Assembly (NCBI GenBank): GCA_902491395.1
Contig: CABUHO010000012.1
Coordinates: forward strand, 3,579 to 67,578
Direction of reading: 5' to 3'
DNA from: an uncultured Collinsella sp.
GTDB taxonomy: Bacteria; Actinomycetota; Coriobacteriia; Coriobacteriales; Coriobacteriaceae
Length of the DNA stretch: 64,000 nucleotides
Made by a program: the position numbers and the translations under genes. Below are positions 24,836 to 34,481 of this stretch, piece after piece. Below the pieces are notes generated by a model that saw nothing but the letters and a program-made list of their open reading frames with translations, ran no database searches and had not been told where the DNA came from. Positions within the stretch are counted from its first letter, which is position 1, and each line of letters opens with the position of its first letter.

Positions 24836-27412
24836 ATGTGCGATTGCACAGATCATAAGGATGAGATCCCTGCCTACGACGCGCAGGCCATTGAGTCCAA
24901 GTGGATGAAGGCCTGGGAGGACTCCAACCTCTTTGCCGTCGACACCGACGCCAACAAGCCCAAGAAGTATGTGCTCGAGATGTTCCCGTATCCGTCGGGC
25001 GACCTGCACATGGGCCACGCGCGCAACTACACCATCGGCGATGCCATGGTCCGTCAGGCCCGTATGCGCGGCTACGACGTGCTTCACCCCATCGGCTTTG
25101 ACGCCTTTGGCCTGCCCGCCGAGAACGCCGCCATCAAGCACAACACGCAGGCTGCCGCCTGGACGTATAAGAACATGGACCAGGCGCTCGCCACGATGAA
25201 GCGCATGGGCTTCTCCTACGATCTGGATCGCATGGTCAAGACCTGCAGCCCCGATTATTACCGTTGGGGTCAGTGGATCTTTGAGAAGTTGTGGGAAAAG
25301 GGCCTGGTCTACCGCAAGAAGAACCCGGTCAACTGGTGCCCCACCTGCAAGACCGTTCTGGCCAACGAGCAGGTCACCGAGGGCAAGTGCTGGCGCTGTG
25401 GCACCGAGCCCGAGAAGCGCGACCTGGAGCAGTGGTACTTCAAGATCACCGAGTACTCCCAGGAGCTGCTCGATGATCTGGAGAAGCTCCCCGGCTGGCC
25501 TGAGCGCGTCAAGCAGATGCAGGCCAACTGGATCGGTCGTTCCGAGGGCGCCGAGGTCGACTTTACCCTGTGCGACCAGGATGGCGAGCCCATCGAGGGC
25601 GACGAGGGTAAGATCACCGTCTTCACCACGCGAGCCGACACGCTCTTCGGTGTCTCCTTCTTTGTCCTGGCTCCCGAGTACGCGCGTCTGCACGAGCTCG
25701 TCGAGGGTACGGAGTACGAGGAGGCCGTGACCAAGATCGTCGAGGACTCCAAGCATATCTCCGCCGTCGAGCGTGCCCAGGGCACCCTCGAGAAGCACGG
25801 TGCCTTTACCGGCCGCTACGTGGTGAACCCGGTCAACGGCGAGAAGGTCCCCGTGTGGGTTGCCGACTACGTTGTTGCCGACTACGGCACCGGCGCCGTC
25901 ATGGCCGTTCCCTGCGGCGACCAGCGCGACTTTGAGTTCGCACGCAAGTATGACCTGCCGATCGTGCCGATCATCCTGGACGATGACGACCGCGCTGTCG
26001 TCGAGGCCAGCGGCGAGACCATCGATACCTTCCATGCCGAGACCGTCGACTGGGATTGCGCCCACGCTGCCGAGGGCACGCTCGTCCAGTCCGGCAAGTA
26101 TACCGGTATGCGCGGCGGCAAGCACTCCGAGGGCGAGGCTGCAATCGTGGCTGACCTCGAGGCCATGGGCTGCGGTCGTCGTAAGGTCGAGTTCCGTCTG
26201 CGCGACTGGCTCATTTCCCGCCAGCGCTATTGGGGCAACCCCATCCCGGCCATCCACTGCGAGCACTGCGGCATCGTGCCCGTGCCCGAGGACCAGCTGC
26301 CGGTCACGCTGCCCGAGAATCTTGACCTGGGCGCCGGCGAGACCCTCGCCGAGTGCAAGGAGTTCTACGAGACCACCTGCCCGGTCTGTGGTCGCCCGGC
26401 CAAGCGCGAGACCGATACCATGGACACCTTCACTTGCTCCAGCTGGTATTACCTGCGCTATACCGACCCGCACAACACCGAGCTGCCCTTCTCCCGCGAG
26501 GCTGCCGACCGTTGGATGCCTGTCGATAACTACATTGGCGGCATCGAGCACGCCATTCTGCACCTGCTCTACAGCCGCTTCTTTACCAAGGCACTGCGCG
26601 ACCTGGGCCTGCTGAGTGTGGACGAGCCCTTCACCAACCTGCTGTGCCAGGGCATGGTCAAGGACGAGAACGGCGACACCATGTCCAAGTCCAAGGGCAA
26701 TGTCGTGCCCCCGAGCTCGGTCATCGAACCCTACGGCGCCGACACCATGCGTCTGGCGATCCTGTTTATCGCCCCGCCCGAGAAGGACTTCGACTGGGAT
26801 CCCAAGGCCGTCGAGGGCGCCAACCGCTTCATCAAGCGCGCCTGGCGTATCGTTTGGCAGCTCGTCCAGTCCGGCGACGCCAGCGTGGCCTTCGACAAGT
26901 CCGCGCTCGACGAGGTTGCGATGAAGCTCTATCGCGAGCGTCACCGCACCATCGCCAAGTGCACCGAGGACTTCGACCGCGGCCAGTTCAACACCGCGAT
27001 CTCGGCCGTCATGGAGCTCGTCAACGCGGCGAGCGCCTACCTCAACGCCACCGAGGGTGCTGACCGCGACAAGGCCCTGTGCTACGGCGTGGCCAAGGAC
27101 ATCGTGAGCGTCCTTGCCCCCATCTGCCCGTTCTGGGCCGACGAGCTGTGGCACGAGGCACTCGGCTGCGAGGGCAATGCCTACACCGCCGCCTGGCCCG
27201 AGTTCGACCTGGCCGAGTCCATCGAGGACACGGTGCAGATCGTGGTCCAGGTGCTCGGCAAGGTCCGCGGCCGCGTCGACGTGGCCCGCGATGCCTCCAA
27301 CGAGGAGATGCAGGCTGCCGCCGAGGTCGCCGTCGCCAAGTGGCTTGAGGGCAAGACGGTCGTCAAGGCCATCTGCGTGCCCGGCAAGCTGGTCAACCTG
27401 GTGGTCAAGTAA
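24836..27412 (+). CDS. leuS: leucyl-tRNA synthetase
   Basis: An 858-residue class I synthetase that charges tRNA-Leu. The HIGH motif appears as GDLHMGHAR, the zinc/CP1 editing region follows (with the CxxC and CWRC pairs), and the KMSKS loop reads MSKSKGN. The C-terminal anticodon domain ends with VKAICVPGKLVNLVVK. The length is typical. The ATG has AAAGGAG upstream. The leader contains the large palindrome, which may affect expression. Confidence 0.95.
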   Translation: MCDCTDHKDEIPAYDAQAIESKWMKAWEDSNLFAVDTDANKPKKYVLEMFPYPSGDLHMGHARNYTIGDAMVRQARMRGYDVLHPIGFDAFGLPAENAAIKHNTQAAAWTYKNMDQALATMKRMGFSYDLDRMVKTCSPDYYRWGQWIFEKLWEKGLVYRKKNPVNWCPTCKTVLANEQVTEGKCWRCGTEPEKRDLEQWYFKITEYSQELLDDLEKLPGWPERVKQMQANWIGRSEGAEVDFTLCDQDGEPIEGDEGKITVFTTRADTLFGVSFFVLAPEYARLHELVEGTEYEEAVTKIVEDSKHISAVERAQGTLEKHGAFTGRYVVNPVNGEKVPVWVADYVVADYGTGAVMAVPCGDQRDFEFARKYDLPIVPIILDDDDRAVVEASGETIDTFHAETVDWDCAHAAEGTLVQSGKYTGMRGGKHSEGEAAIVADLEAMGCGRRKVEFRLRDWLISRQRYWGNPIPAIHCEHCGIVPVPEDQLPVTLPENLDLGAGETLAECKEFYETTCPVCGRPAKRETDTMDTFTCSSWYYLRYTDPHNTELPFSREAADRWMPVDNYIGGIEHAILHLLYSRFFTKALRDLGLLSVDEPFTNLLCQGMVKDENGDTMSKSKGNVVPPSSVIEPYGADTMRLAILFIAPPEKDFDWDPKAVEGANRFIKRAWRIVWQLVQSGDASVAFDKSALDEVAMKLYRERHRTIAKCTEDFDRGQFNTAISAVMELVNAASAYLNATEGADRDKALCYGVAKDIVSVLAPICPFWADELWHEALGCEGNAYTAAWPEFDLAESIEDTVQIVVQVLGKVRGRVDVARDASNEEMQAAAEVAVAKWLEGKTVVKAICVPGKLVNLVVK

Positions 27413-27440
27413 GCGCTGCGCGTAAAGCTGGCATGCAATA

Positions 27441-27474
27441 AACGAGGGACGGTCCGGTTGGGTCGTCCCTCGTT
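27441..27474. terminator. bidirectional terminator between leuS and a convergent lipoprotein gene
   Basis: AACGAGGGACG (27441-27451) pairs perfectly with CGTCCCTCGTT (27464-27474), with TTTGTG after it on the plus strand and a weak A/T-rich tail on the other. It can serve both leuS and the convergent gene. Confidence 0.75.
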
Positions 27475-27516
27475 TTGTGTTGTGTACCCTGCTTAGTCGG
27501 TGCGTTGCACCGTCTT

Positions 27517-28089
27517 CTATGGGATGTGTACCAGGTCCCTAAAGTAAACGTTGCCCGTTTGCTCCTCGAACATCCAGATGTTGAGGTAGATGTCGTTGAG
27601 GTCGTTGTTCACATCAAAGTCCGGGTCGTCGAAGGTGCCTACAAAGGTGAGCATGGCGCGCGTTTCCTCGCCTGCTGCGACCTGCTGGCGCATGCGCACA
27701 TCGCGGACCACGCCGTTGACGTAGGCATAGGAGTCCACATCGCCAAACATCATGTCGACACCGGTGTTGTTGGTTACCGTAAAGACGAGCGCGGCGTCGC
27801 CGTAGCCGTCGGTGTCCTTGCCCACGCAGGTAACATGGAAGTTCTCGTCTGCCTCAAGGTCGATGGGGAACTGTTCTTGAGGGTCGGGACCTAAGCCCTG
27901 GGGATCGTCGATGTCTTCGTCTATTTTGTCGAAGCTTGCCGGGGGTTCGGTTTTCTCGATGGCTTTAGTGCTGCCACGATCCGGTTCGCATGTTCCGGTT
28001 TTGCTGTTCGTCTTGCCGCAGCCCACGAGGGCCAACGAGCACGTTGCGATGGCGAGCGCAGTCATGCAGAGGGTGCCTAGGCGTTTCAT
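27517..28089 (-). CDS. secreted lipoprotein of unknown function
   Basis: A 190-residue protein whose signal peptide ends in the lipobox ALVGC, so it is a lipoprotein attached to the outer face of the membrane. After an acidic/polar linker, the beta-rich part (about residues 85-185) has the look of the immunoglobulin-like DUF4352/DUF5067 type of extracellular domain (VFTVTNNTG, then a calcium-like DDPDFDVNNDLND segment). It is convergent with leuS and divergent from the rimP operon. No enzymatic motif is seen. Confidence 0.7.
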   Translation of the reverse strand: MKRLGTLCMTALAIATCSLALVGCGKTNSKTGTCEPDRGSTKAIEKTEPPASFDKIDEDIDDPQGLGPDPQEQFPIDLEADENFHVTCVGKDTDGYGDAALVFTVTNNTGVDMMFGDVDSYAYVNGVVRDVRMRQQVAAGEETRAMLTFVGTFDDPDFDVNNDLNDIYLNIWMFEEQTGNVYFRDLVHIP

Positions 28090-28351
28090 GGGTGCCTCCT
28101 TGCCGTAGAGGATTTGGAAAGGTTCGTCGTTGCGCGACTTACTGGCCGGCTTGTTGCGGAATGTCCCTTAGCGTAAGTCTGATCGATAAGGGCTCGGGGA
28201 GGAATGCCCTTGGGGTCCGAACAGACCTGTGGATTGGGACGCATGGCCCGTTTTGGGGCTGTTGAGGGTGCGCCGCATGGGGTTCCTCGACCAATTGTCC
28301 TATTCTTGTGGAGAAGCTGTGCGCACGCTGACCTGCAGATTCGTACTGTGC

Positions 28352-28380
28352 TTGCACGTTTCCGCAGCTATTGGTATAGT
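28352..28380 (+). promoter_or_regulatory. sigma-70-type promoter of the rimP-nusA-infB operon
   Basis: TTGCAC (28352-28357) and TATAGT (28375-28380) are exactly 17 bases apart, a close match to the vegetative consensus. Transcription would start near 28387, about 72 bases before rimP. Confidence 0.65.
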
Positions 28381-28407
28381 TTGCTTGCAAATGAAGTTGT
28401 AATTGAA

Positions 28408-28438
28408 AGAAGTGGGGTTTCGGCCCCGCTTCTTTTTT
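28408..28438 (+). terminator. intrinsic terminator in the rimP leader (attenuator candidate)
   Basis: AGAAGTGGGG (from 28408) pairs with CCCCGCTTCT (to 28433) around TTTCGG and is followed immediately by six T residues. It lies between the promoter and the rimP start, so full-length mRNA must read through it. In Bacillus subtilis a NusA-stimulated terminator in this position autoregulates the rimP-nusA operon. Whether the same control works here is an inference. Confidence 0.65.
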
Positions 28439-28458
28439 GTATGGATGGAGGTGCCGCA

Positions 28459-28953
28459 ATGGTCAAGACCAAGACCGAGCAGGCGATCATCGACGCGCTC
28501 GAGGCCGTCGCCCCCCAGCACGATGTCGACATCGTCGACGTCGAGCTCGTGGGTGCCACCAAGGCCCCCTGCGTGCGCGTGCGTATCGAGGGTGCCGAGG
28601 GTCAGAGCCTGTCGCTCAATGACGTCACGGCCAACACCAAGTGGGTCGGCGATGTGATTGAGGAGCTCGACCCCATCTCTTCGAGCTATACGCTCGAGGT
28701 GTCGAGCCCGGGTATGGCGCGCCCGCTGCGCCGCCCGAGTGACTTTGCCCGCTTTGTGGGCGAAAACTGCGAGCTCACCTCCACCGCCACCGAGGGCCGT
28801 CGCAAGTACGCCGGCAAGATTGCCGCCGCCACCGAGACGAACGTGACCCTCGAGCTCGAGGACGGCGAGTCCGTTACCCTCGATTTTTCTGATGTTAAAA
28901 AGTGCAAGTTGAAGCCCACCTACGACTTCAAGCCCGCGAAGGAAGGAAAGTAA
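28459..28953 (+). CDS. rimP: ribosome maturation factor RimP
   Basis: A 164-residue protein with the two RimP domains: an N-terminal alpha/beta domain (QAIIDALEAVAPQHDVDIVDVELVG) and a C-terminal SH3-like barrel carrying SPGMARPLRRPSDFARFVG. RimP helps 30S subunit maturation. The ATG at 28459 is chosen because GGAGG sits at 28447-28451; the open frame extends well upstream through the terminator hairpin. It is the first gene of the operon. Confidence 0.9.
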   Translation: MVKTKTEQAIIDALEAVAPQHDVDIVDVELVGATKAPCVRVRIEGAEGQSLSLNDVTANTKWVGDVIEELDPISSSYTLEVSSPGMARPLRRPSDFARFVGENCELTSTATEGRRKYAGKIAAATETNVTLELEDGESVTLDFSDVKKCKLKPTYDFKPAKEGK

Positions 28954-28954
28954 G

Positions 28955-30202
28955 ATGGCAGCATCCGACATGATGTCCGCCCTGATGGAGCTTTGCCAGG
29001 AGAAGCACATCGACCAGCTCTACCTGATCGACCGCCTGGAGCAGTCGCTCGCCAAGAGCTATGCCGAGATCCTGCATCTTGAGTGGGGCGCCAAGGTGAC
29101 CATCGACCGCACCACCGGCAAGATCTACGTCTACCGCCTGGAGCCGATCGACGATTCCATGGACGAGGAGGGCAACTTCACCGAGTTCGAGGAGATCGAC
29201 GTCACCCCCAAGAACACGAGCCGTATCGCTGCCCAGCACGCCAAGGCCGAGATCAACGCCATCGTGCGTAACTCCGCTCGCGAGCAGATCTACGAGGAGT
29301 TCTCCGGCCGCATCGGTGACCTCATCAGCGGTACCGTGCTGCAGTCCACGCCCGACTTCACGATCGTCAAGATTCGCGAAGGCGTCGAGGCCGAGCTGCC
29401 GCACTTCGATCAGCGTCGTTACGAGAACGAGCGCAACGAGCGTCCGATGGGCGAGCGCTACCTGCACAATCAGCACATCAAGGCCGTGATCATCGACGTT
29501 CGCGACCCCAACTCCAACCTGCAGCCGGTTCGTGGCGAGCACAGCCGTCCGCCGATTGTCATCTCCCGTACCCACCCCGAGCTCATGCGTCGTCTGTTTG
29601 AGCAGGAGGTGCCCGAGATCTATGAGGGCACCGTCCAGATCAAGTCGATCGCCCGCGAGCCCGGTCAGCGCTCCAAGGTCGCCGTCCATTCGCTCGACGA
29701 TCGTCTGGATCCCGTGGGTGCCTGCGTCGGCCCCAAGGGCAGCCGTGTTCGCGCTGTCGTGGGCGAGCTCCGTGGCGAGCGCGTCGACGTCATCCTGTGG
29801 GATGCCGATCCTGCCGTCTACGTCGCCAACGCCCTGTCGCCCGCTAAGGTCACCCGCGTCCTCATTGACGAGGAGAAGGCCTACGCCGGCGTCATCGTGC
29901 CCGACGACCAGCTGTCCCTCGCCATCGGCAAGGAAGGCCAGAACGCCCGCCTCGCTGCGCGCCTGACCGGCTGGCACATCGACATCAAGTCCGAGACGCT
30001 TGCCGCCGATATCCTCAAGAACGTTCCCGTTCACGAGGAGCCCACCGCCGACCTGATCGGTGACGAGGAGGACGAGGACGTCCGCCGCTGCGAGTACGTG
30101 TCCGAGGACGGCGTCCAGTGCCGCAACCAGGCCCGTCCCGGCTCCCGTTTCTGCGGTGTCCACGACACCGACGCCTTCGATGATGCGGAGGACCTGATCT
30201 AG
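28955..30202 (+). CDS. nusA: transcription termination/antitermination factor NusA with C-terminal CCCH motif
   Basis: A 415-residue protein: an RNA polymerase-binding N-terminal domain, an S1 domain (about 130-200), KH1 (PVGACVGPKGSRVRAVVGEL) and KH2 (LAIGKEGQNARLAARLTGW). An unusual tail follows with Cys379, Cys389, Cys400 and His403 (C-x9-C-x10-C-x2-H), a possible zinc site, and an acidic end. It starts one base after the rimP stop. The ylxR and ylxQ genes that often follow nusA in Gram-positives are absent here. Confidence 0.93.
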   Translation: MAASDMMSALMELCQEKHIDQLYLIDRLEQSLAKSYAEILHLEWGAKVTIDRTTGKIYVYRLEPIDDSMDEEGNFTEFEEIDVTPKNTSRIAAQHAKAEINAIVRNSAREQIYEEFSGRIGDLISGTVLQSTPDFTIVKIREGVEAELPHFDQRRYENERNERPMGERYLHNQHIKAVIIDVRDPNSNLQPVRGEHSRPPIVISRTHPELMRRLFEQEVPEIYEGTVQIKSIAREPGQRSKVAVHSLDDRLDPVGACVGPKGSRVRAVVGELRGERVDVILWDADPAVYVANALSPAKVTRVLIDEEKAYAGVIVPDDQLSLAIGKEGQNARLAARLTGWHIDIKSETLAADILKNVPVHEEPTADLIGDEEDEDVRRCEYVSEDGVQCRNQARPGSRFCGVHDTDAFDDAEDLI

Positions 30203-30293
30203 CGCGCGATCGCGCCGGGTGGGTCCCGGCGCATCTCCCACGCTCGTTCAGTCTCTAGGCACCCAAGGTGCCAGAAAGGGTAGGTGAAGTCAT

Positions 30294-33008
30294 ATGGCAA
30301 AAGTCCGTGTGTCCACCCTGGCCAAAGAGTTCGGCATGACCTCCAAGGAACTGATGGGTCATCTCGCCGATATGAAGATTCCCGCTAAGTCCGCTTCCTC
30401 CACCTTGGAGGATGCCTATGTCGCCATGGTCCGCAAGCAGCTCGCCTCGGTGATCGAGGCCCGTGCTCAGGAAGTCGAGGCCGCCAAGCAGGCCGAGGAG
30501 CAGGCAGCTGCCGCCGAGGAGGCCGCTCGCGCCGCCGAGGCCGAGCGCGAGCGCATTGCCGCCGAGAAGGCACGCGAGGAGGAGCGCCGCCAGTTTGCCG
30601 CAGCCCAGGCTGCCGAGGAGGCTGCCCGCGCGGAGGCCGAGGCCAAGAAGAAGGCTGAGCAGGAGCGCCTTGCTCGCGAGAAGGAGGAGGCTGCCCGCGA
30701 GGCCCAGCGCCGCGCCGTTCCCGCTTCCGACTCCGGTTCGCGCTTCCGTTCGCTGCTCGACCAGATCGCCGCACAGGAGACCGTGCTCAAGGAGAAGAAG
30801 GACGCCGAGGACAAGGCCAAGGCCGAGCGCGCCGCTGAGCGCGGTAACCGTCGTGGCGGCAACAACGACCGCCGCGGTGGCCGTCGTAACGATCGTAACG
30901 CCTCAGACAACAACTCCGAGCGCAACGCCTCCGAGAGCCGTCCGCACAGCCATCGCACCAACGCCAGCAACAACGTCGCTGCCGGCATGGACTTCCCCAA
31001 CCCCGACAAGCAGGGCAAGGGCAAGAAGCGCAAGGGCGGTCACAACAACGAAGAGGACCACTATAGCCGCATGGCTCGCGAGGCCGAGGAGTATAGCCGC
31101 GAGAAGGTGCTCGAGGAGGCTCGTGCTGCCGTCGAGGAGGCCTCTCGCGAGTCCACCGGTCGCCGCAAGAAGCGCAAGGAGAAGCGCGAGCGCGAGGCTG
31201 CCAAGGCTCAGGAGGAGCGCAAGATAGAGGAGGCGCTGGCCCAGGGCGTGAACCCCGAGGAGCTCGACGCCATCAAGGTTTCCCAGGGCGTTACCGTCCA
31301 GGAGCTTGCCGAGGCCCTCGACGTTCCGGCCAACGACATCATCAAGCGCCTGTTCCTGCTGGGCACGCCGCTCACCATGACACAGTCCATGTCTGACGAC
31401 CTCGTCGAGCTCGTTGCCGACGACCTGGGCCGTCAGATCAAGATCATTACCCCCGAGGAGGAGAACACCTTCTCGTTCTACGACGATCCCGCCGACCTTA
31501 AGCCGCGCGCACCGGTCGTCACCGTCATGGGCCACGTCGACCACGGCAAGACGTCGCTGCTCGACGCCATCCGTCACACCGGTGTCGCTGCCGGCGAGGC
31601 GGGCGGCATTACCCAGGCAATCGGCGCTTCGCAGGTTATGATCAATGACCGCAAGATCACCTTCATCGATACCCCGGGTCACGCCACCTTTACGGCCATG
31701 CGTGCCCGTGGTGCCAAGGTGACCGATATCGTCATTCTAATCGTGGCTGCCGACGACGGCGTCATGCCCCAGACCGTCGAGTCGATCAACCACGCTAAGG
31801 CCGCCGGCGTACCCATCGTCGTCGCCGTCAACAAGATCGATAAGCCCGGCGCCAACCCCGACCGCGTGCGCCAGGAGCTCACCGAGTACGGTGTCATCCC
31901 CGAGGAGTGGGGCGGACAGAACATGTTCGTCAACATCTCGGCGAAGCAGAAGATTGGTATCGACGACCTTCTGGAGACCGTGCTGCTCCAGGCAGATGTG
32001 CTCGAGCTCAAGGCCAACCCGGACACCTTTGCCTCCGGCAACGTCCTCGAGGCCAAGCTCGACAAGGGCCGCGGCTCGGTCGCTACCGTGCTCGTGACCC
32101 GCGGTACCCTGCACGTGGGCGATACGCTGGTCGCCGGCCTTACCTACGGCCGCGTCCGCGCCATGCTTGACCCCAAGGGTCGCGCCGTCACCGAGGCCGG
32201 TCCCTCCGACGCCGTCGAGATTTTGGGCCTGCAGTCCGTGCCCAACGCCGGTGACGAGTTCCGCGTGTTCGAGGACGAGCGCGAGGCACGTGCGCTGGCC
32301 GACGAGCGTTCGCTCAAGGCCCGTATCGAGGAGCAGAGCCGCGTCAAGCACGTCACGCTCGAGAACCTCTTCGAGACCATCGCCGACGCCGAGGTCAAGG
32401 AGCTCAACCTGATCATCAAGGCCGACGTCCAGGGTTCCATCGAGGCCCTTCAGGACTCGCTCGACAAGATGGATCAGTCCGAGGTGCGTATCAACACGAT
32501 CCACTCCGCCGTTGGTGCCATCAACGAGACCGACGTCGTCCTGGCCGACGCCTCCAACGCCATCATCATCGGCTTTGGCGTCCGTCCCGACGGTAAGGCC
32601 CGCTCCGCCGCCGAGCGCGAGGGCGTCGAGATCCGTTGCTACGACGTCATCTACAAGTGCCTCGAGGAGCTCGACGCTGCCCGTATCGGCATGCTCAAGC
32701 CCACCGAGGTCGAGGTCTCCACGGGTACCGCGACCGTCCTGGACACCTTCAAGGTGCCCAAAGTCGGTATCGCCGCCGGTGTCCGCGTCGAAGAGGGCGA
32801 GATCGCCGCGACCGATTCCGTGCGTCTGGTGCGCGACGGCATCGTGGTCTTCAACGGCAAGATCGCCTCGATGCGCCACTACAAGGACGAGGCCAAGAGC
32901 CTCAAGAGCGGTTCCGAGGGCGGCATTGGCCTGGAGAACTTCCAGGACATCAAGCCCGGCGACCAGATCGAGGGTTACCGCATCGACCAGGTTGCCCGTA
33001 CCGAGTAG
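30294..33008 (+). CDS. infB: translation initiation factor IF-2
   Basis: A 904-residue GTPase that places fMet-tRNA on the 30S subunit. The long N-terminal extension (about residues 50-340) is highly charged, rich in Ala/Glu/Arg/Lys helices plus a Gly/Arg/Asn-rich part. The G domain starts near residue 413 (GHVDHGKT), with DTPGHATF and NKIDKPGA, followed by domains II, III and IV. An AGGTGAAG ribosome site precedes the ATG. It sits between nusA and rbfA as in most bacteria. Confidence 0.95.
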   Translation: MAKVRVSTLAKEFGMTSKELMGHLADMKIPAKSASSTLEDAYVAMVRKQLASVIEARAQEVEAAKQAEEQAAAAEEAARAAEAERERIAAEKAREEERRQFAAAQAAEEAARAEAEAKKKAEQERLAREKEEAAREAQRRAVPASDSGSRFRSLLDQIAAQETVLKEKKDAEDKAKAERAAERGNRRGGNNDRRGGRRNDRNASDNNSERNASESRPHSHRTNASNNVAAGMDFPNPDKQGKGKKRKGGHNNEEDHYSRMAREAEEYSREKVLEEARAAVEEASRESTGRRKKRKEKREREAAKAQEERKIEEALAQGVNPEELDAIKVSQGVTVQELAEALDVPANDIIKRLFLLGTPLTMTQSMSDDLVELVADDLGRQIKIITPEEENTFSFYDDPADLKPRAPVVTVMGHVDHGKTSLLDAIRHTGVAAGEAGGITQAIGASQVMINDRKITFIDTPGHATFTAMRARGAKVTDIVILIVAADDGVMPQTVESINHAKAAGVPIVVAVNKIDKPGANPDRVRQELTEYGVIPEEWGGQNMFVNISAKQKIGIDDLLETVLLQADVLELKANPDTFASGNVLEAKLDKGRGSVATVLVTRGTLHVGDTLVAGLTYGRVRAMLDPKGRAVTEAGPSDAVEILGLQSVPNAGDEFRVFEDEREARALADERSLKARIEEQSRVKHVTLENLFETIADAEVKELNLIIKADVQGSIEALQDSLDKMDQSEVRINTIHSAVGAINETDVVLADASNAIIIGFGVRPDGKARSAAEREGVEIRCYDVIYKCLEELDAARIGMLKPTEVEVSTGTATVLDTFKVPKVGIAAGVRVEEGEIAATDSVRLVRDGIVVFNGKIASMRHYKDEAKSLKSGSEGGIGLENFQDIKPGDQIEGYRIDQVARTE

Positions 33009-33019
33009 GGGGTAGCGCT

Positions 33020-33430
33020 ATGAAGCAAACGCAGGCAACCCGCCGTCTGGGCGAGCAGCTTCGCGAGAAGCTTGGTTATATCCTGCTCTTTGAGGTTTCC
33101 GATCCGCGTCTCGACCTGGTTACTTTGACCGCGGTCGAGGTCGCGGTGGACCGTTCGTTCGCGCGTGTGTTCGTGTCGTGCGATGCGAGCCGCTACGACG
33201 AGGTCATGGAGGCGCTCGCAAGCGCCAAGGGCCGTATTCGCAGCCTGTTGGCTCGCTCGCTCGATTGGCGTGTCACGCCCGAGCTCGATTTTCGCATCGA
33301 TCGTTCGACCGATGAGGCCGAGCGTATCACGCGTGCGCTGGAAAACGTTCCCGCCACGCTTGCGATCGAAAAGGACGAGGACGGCTATCCGATAGCGGAT
33401 GCCGCCCAGGAGGCAGCTTTAGATGACTAA
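33020..33430 (+). CDS. rbfA: ribosome-binding factor A
   Basis: A 136-residue KH-fold protein needed for 16S rRNA 5'-end maturation. The family pattern RLGEQLREKLGYILLFEVSDPRL, VEVAVDRSFARVFVS and TPELDFRID is clear. The start at 33020 is eleven bases after the infB stop; a longer frame reading through infB is a shadow. The stop overlaps the nrnA start by eight bases. Confidence 0.9.
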   Translation: MKQTQATRRLGEQLREKLGYILLFEVSDPRLDLVTLTAVEVAVDRSFARVFVSCDASRYDEVMEALASAKGRIRSLLARSLDWRVTPELDFRIDRSTDEAERITRALENVPATLAIEKDEDGYPIADAAQEAALDD

Positions 33431-34466
33431 TTCCGCCGACCTCGCCTCGTGCGAGTCTGCAGATATTCAACGACGCATCCTCGAGCTTATCGAGGGTGCG
33501 TCCTCCATTGCGATTTCGGGACACACTTCTCCCGATGGCGACGCCCTGGGCTCCGTGCTGGGTTTGGGCCTCTCGCTTATGAAGTTTTTCCCTAATAAGG
33601 ACATTGCGCTGCTGCTGGCAGACGATGACCCGGTTCCGCGCATCTACCGCTTTATGGAGGGTGCCGATCGCCTAGTGCCGGCATCTGCGTACACCGGTAA
33701 TCCAGACCTGTTCATCTCGGTGGACGTACCGGTCGTCGAGCGTCTCAATAATTCCGCCGAGGTGCTTCGTCGCTCCAAGCATGTGGTGTGCTTCGATCAC
33801 CATCCGGCGCGCGAGGAGTTTGCCGAGCTCAGCCTGAGGCGCGTCGAAGCTGCAGCCTGCGCCATGATCATCGACCGCTTCTTGGACAATTGCGGCATTG
33901 TCGCACGTGACGGCGTTGCGACCTGCCTGCTGTGCGGCCTGGTTACCGATACCGGCCGTTTTCAGTACCAAAACGCCGATGCCGCCGCGTTCCATGCAGC
34001 CTCGCGTCTGGTTGCCCACGGTGCCGATCCGGCGCGTGTGGCGCTCGAGGTCTACCAGAGCATGCGCGTTGAGTTTTTGCACCTCAAGTCCATCGTTATG
34101 GGCCGCATCAAGACGGTGGCCCACGGGCGCGTCGCGTATAGTTACGCGTACCAGAGTGACCTTGAGGCTTGCGGTGTCACCTCGGATGAGTGCGACGGCC
34201 TAGTTGACGTGGTGCGCTCGGTGATGGGCGTCGAGGTCTGCCTGTTCCTGAAGGGCATTGAAGGCGATACCAAGGTGCGCGGCAACCTGCGCTCCAAGGG
34301 CGACCTCAACGTGTCCGAGATCGCTGCTGCCTTTGGCGGAGGCGGACATCCCGCTGCCGCCGGTTTCTCCAACAACGGAACGATTCTCGAGACGCTCACC
34401 GTGGCACTTCCCATGCTGGCCGAGCTGGTAGGGGAGGATCCCGCTTCGGTGACCGTCGAGCTTTAA
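33423..34466 (+). CDS. nrnA: DHH-family oligoribonuclease/phosphoesterase NrnA
   Basis: A 347-residue protein with the DHH motifs SPDGDALGS, FISVDVP and FDHHPA, and the DHHA1 substrate motif GGGGHPAAAGF. NrnA (also called CpsA/RecJ-like) degrades nanoRNA and pAp, and some relatives cleave cyclic dinucleotides. It overlaps rbfA (ATGACTAA) and is followed by truB, a common Gram-positive order. Confidence 0.9.
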   Translation: MTNSADLASCESADIQRRILELIEGASSIAISGHTSPDGDALGSVLGLGLSLMKFFPNKDIALLLADDDPVPRIYRFMEGADRLVPASAYTGNPDLFISVDVPVVERLNNSAEVLRRSKHVVCFDHHPAREEFAELSLRRVEAAACAMIIDRFLDNCGIVARDGVATCLLCGLVTDTGRFQYQNADAAAFHAASRLVAHGADPARVALEVYQSMRVEFLHLKSIVMGRIKTVAHGRVAYSYAYQSDLEACGVTSDECDGLVDVVRSVMGVEVCLFLKGIEGDTKVRGNLRSKGDLNVSEIAAAFGGGGHPAAAGFSNNGTILETLTVALPMLAELVGEDPASVTVEL

Positions 34467-34481
34467 CTTTTTGGATGGTAC

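Larger units (their letters stand above)
28090..28458. other. divergent promoter region before the rimP-nusA-infB operon
   Basis: This 369-base gap holds the lipoprotein ribosome site at its left end and, at its right end, a strong promoter and a hairpin leader for rimP, both listed separately. The middle has no supported gene. Confidence 0.6.

Noticed and set aside
24815..27154. 779-residue minus-strand frame opposite leuS
   Set aside because: Its length reflects GC-skewed third positions in leuS; the residues (Gly/Leu/Val/His-rich) show no motif.
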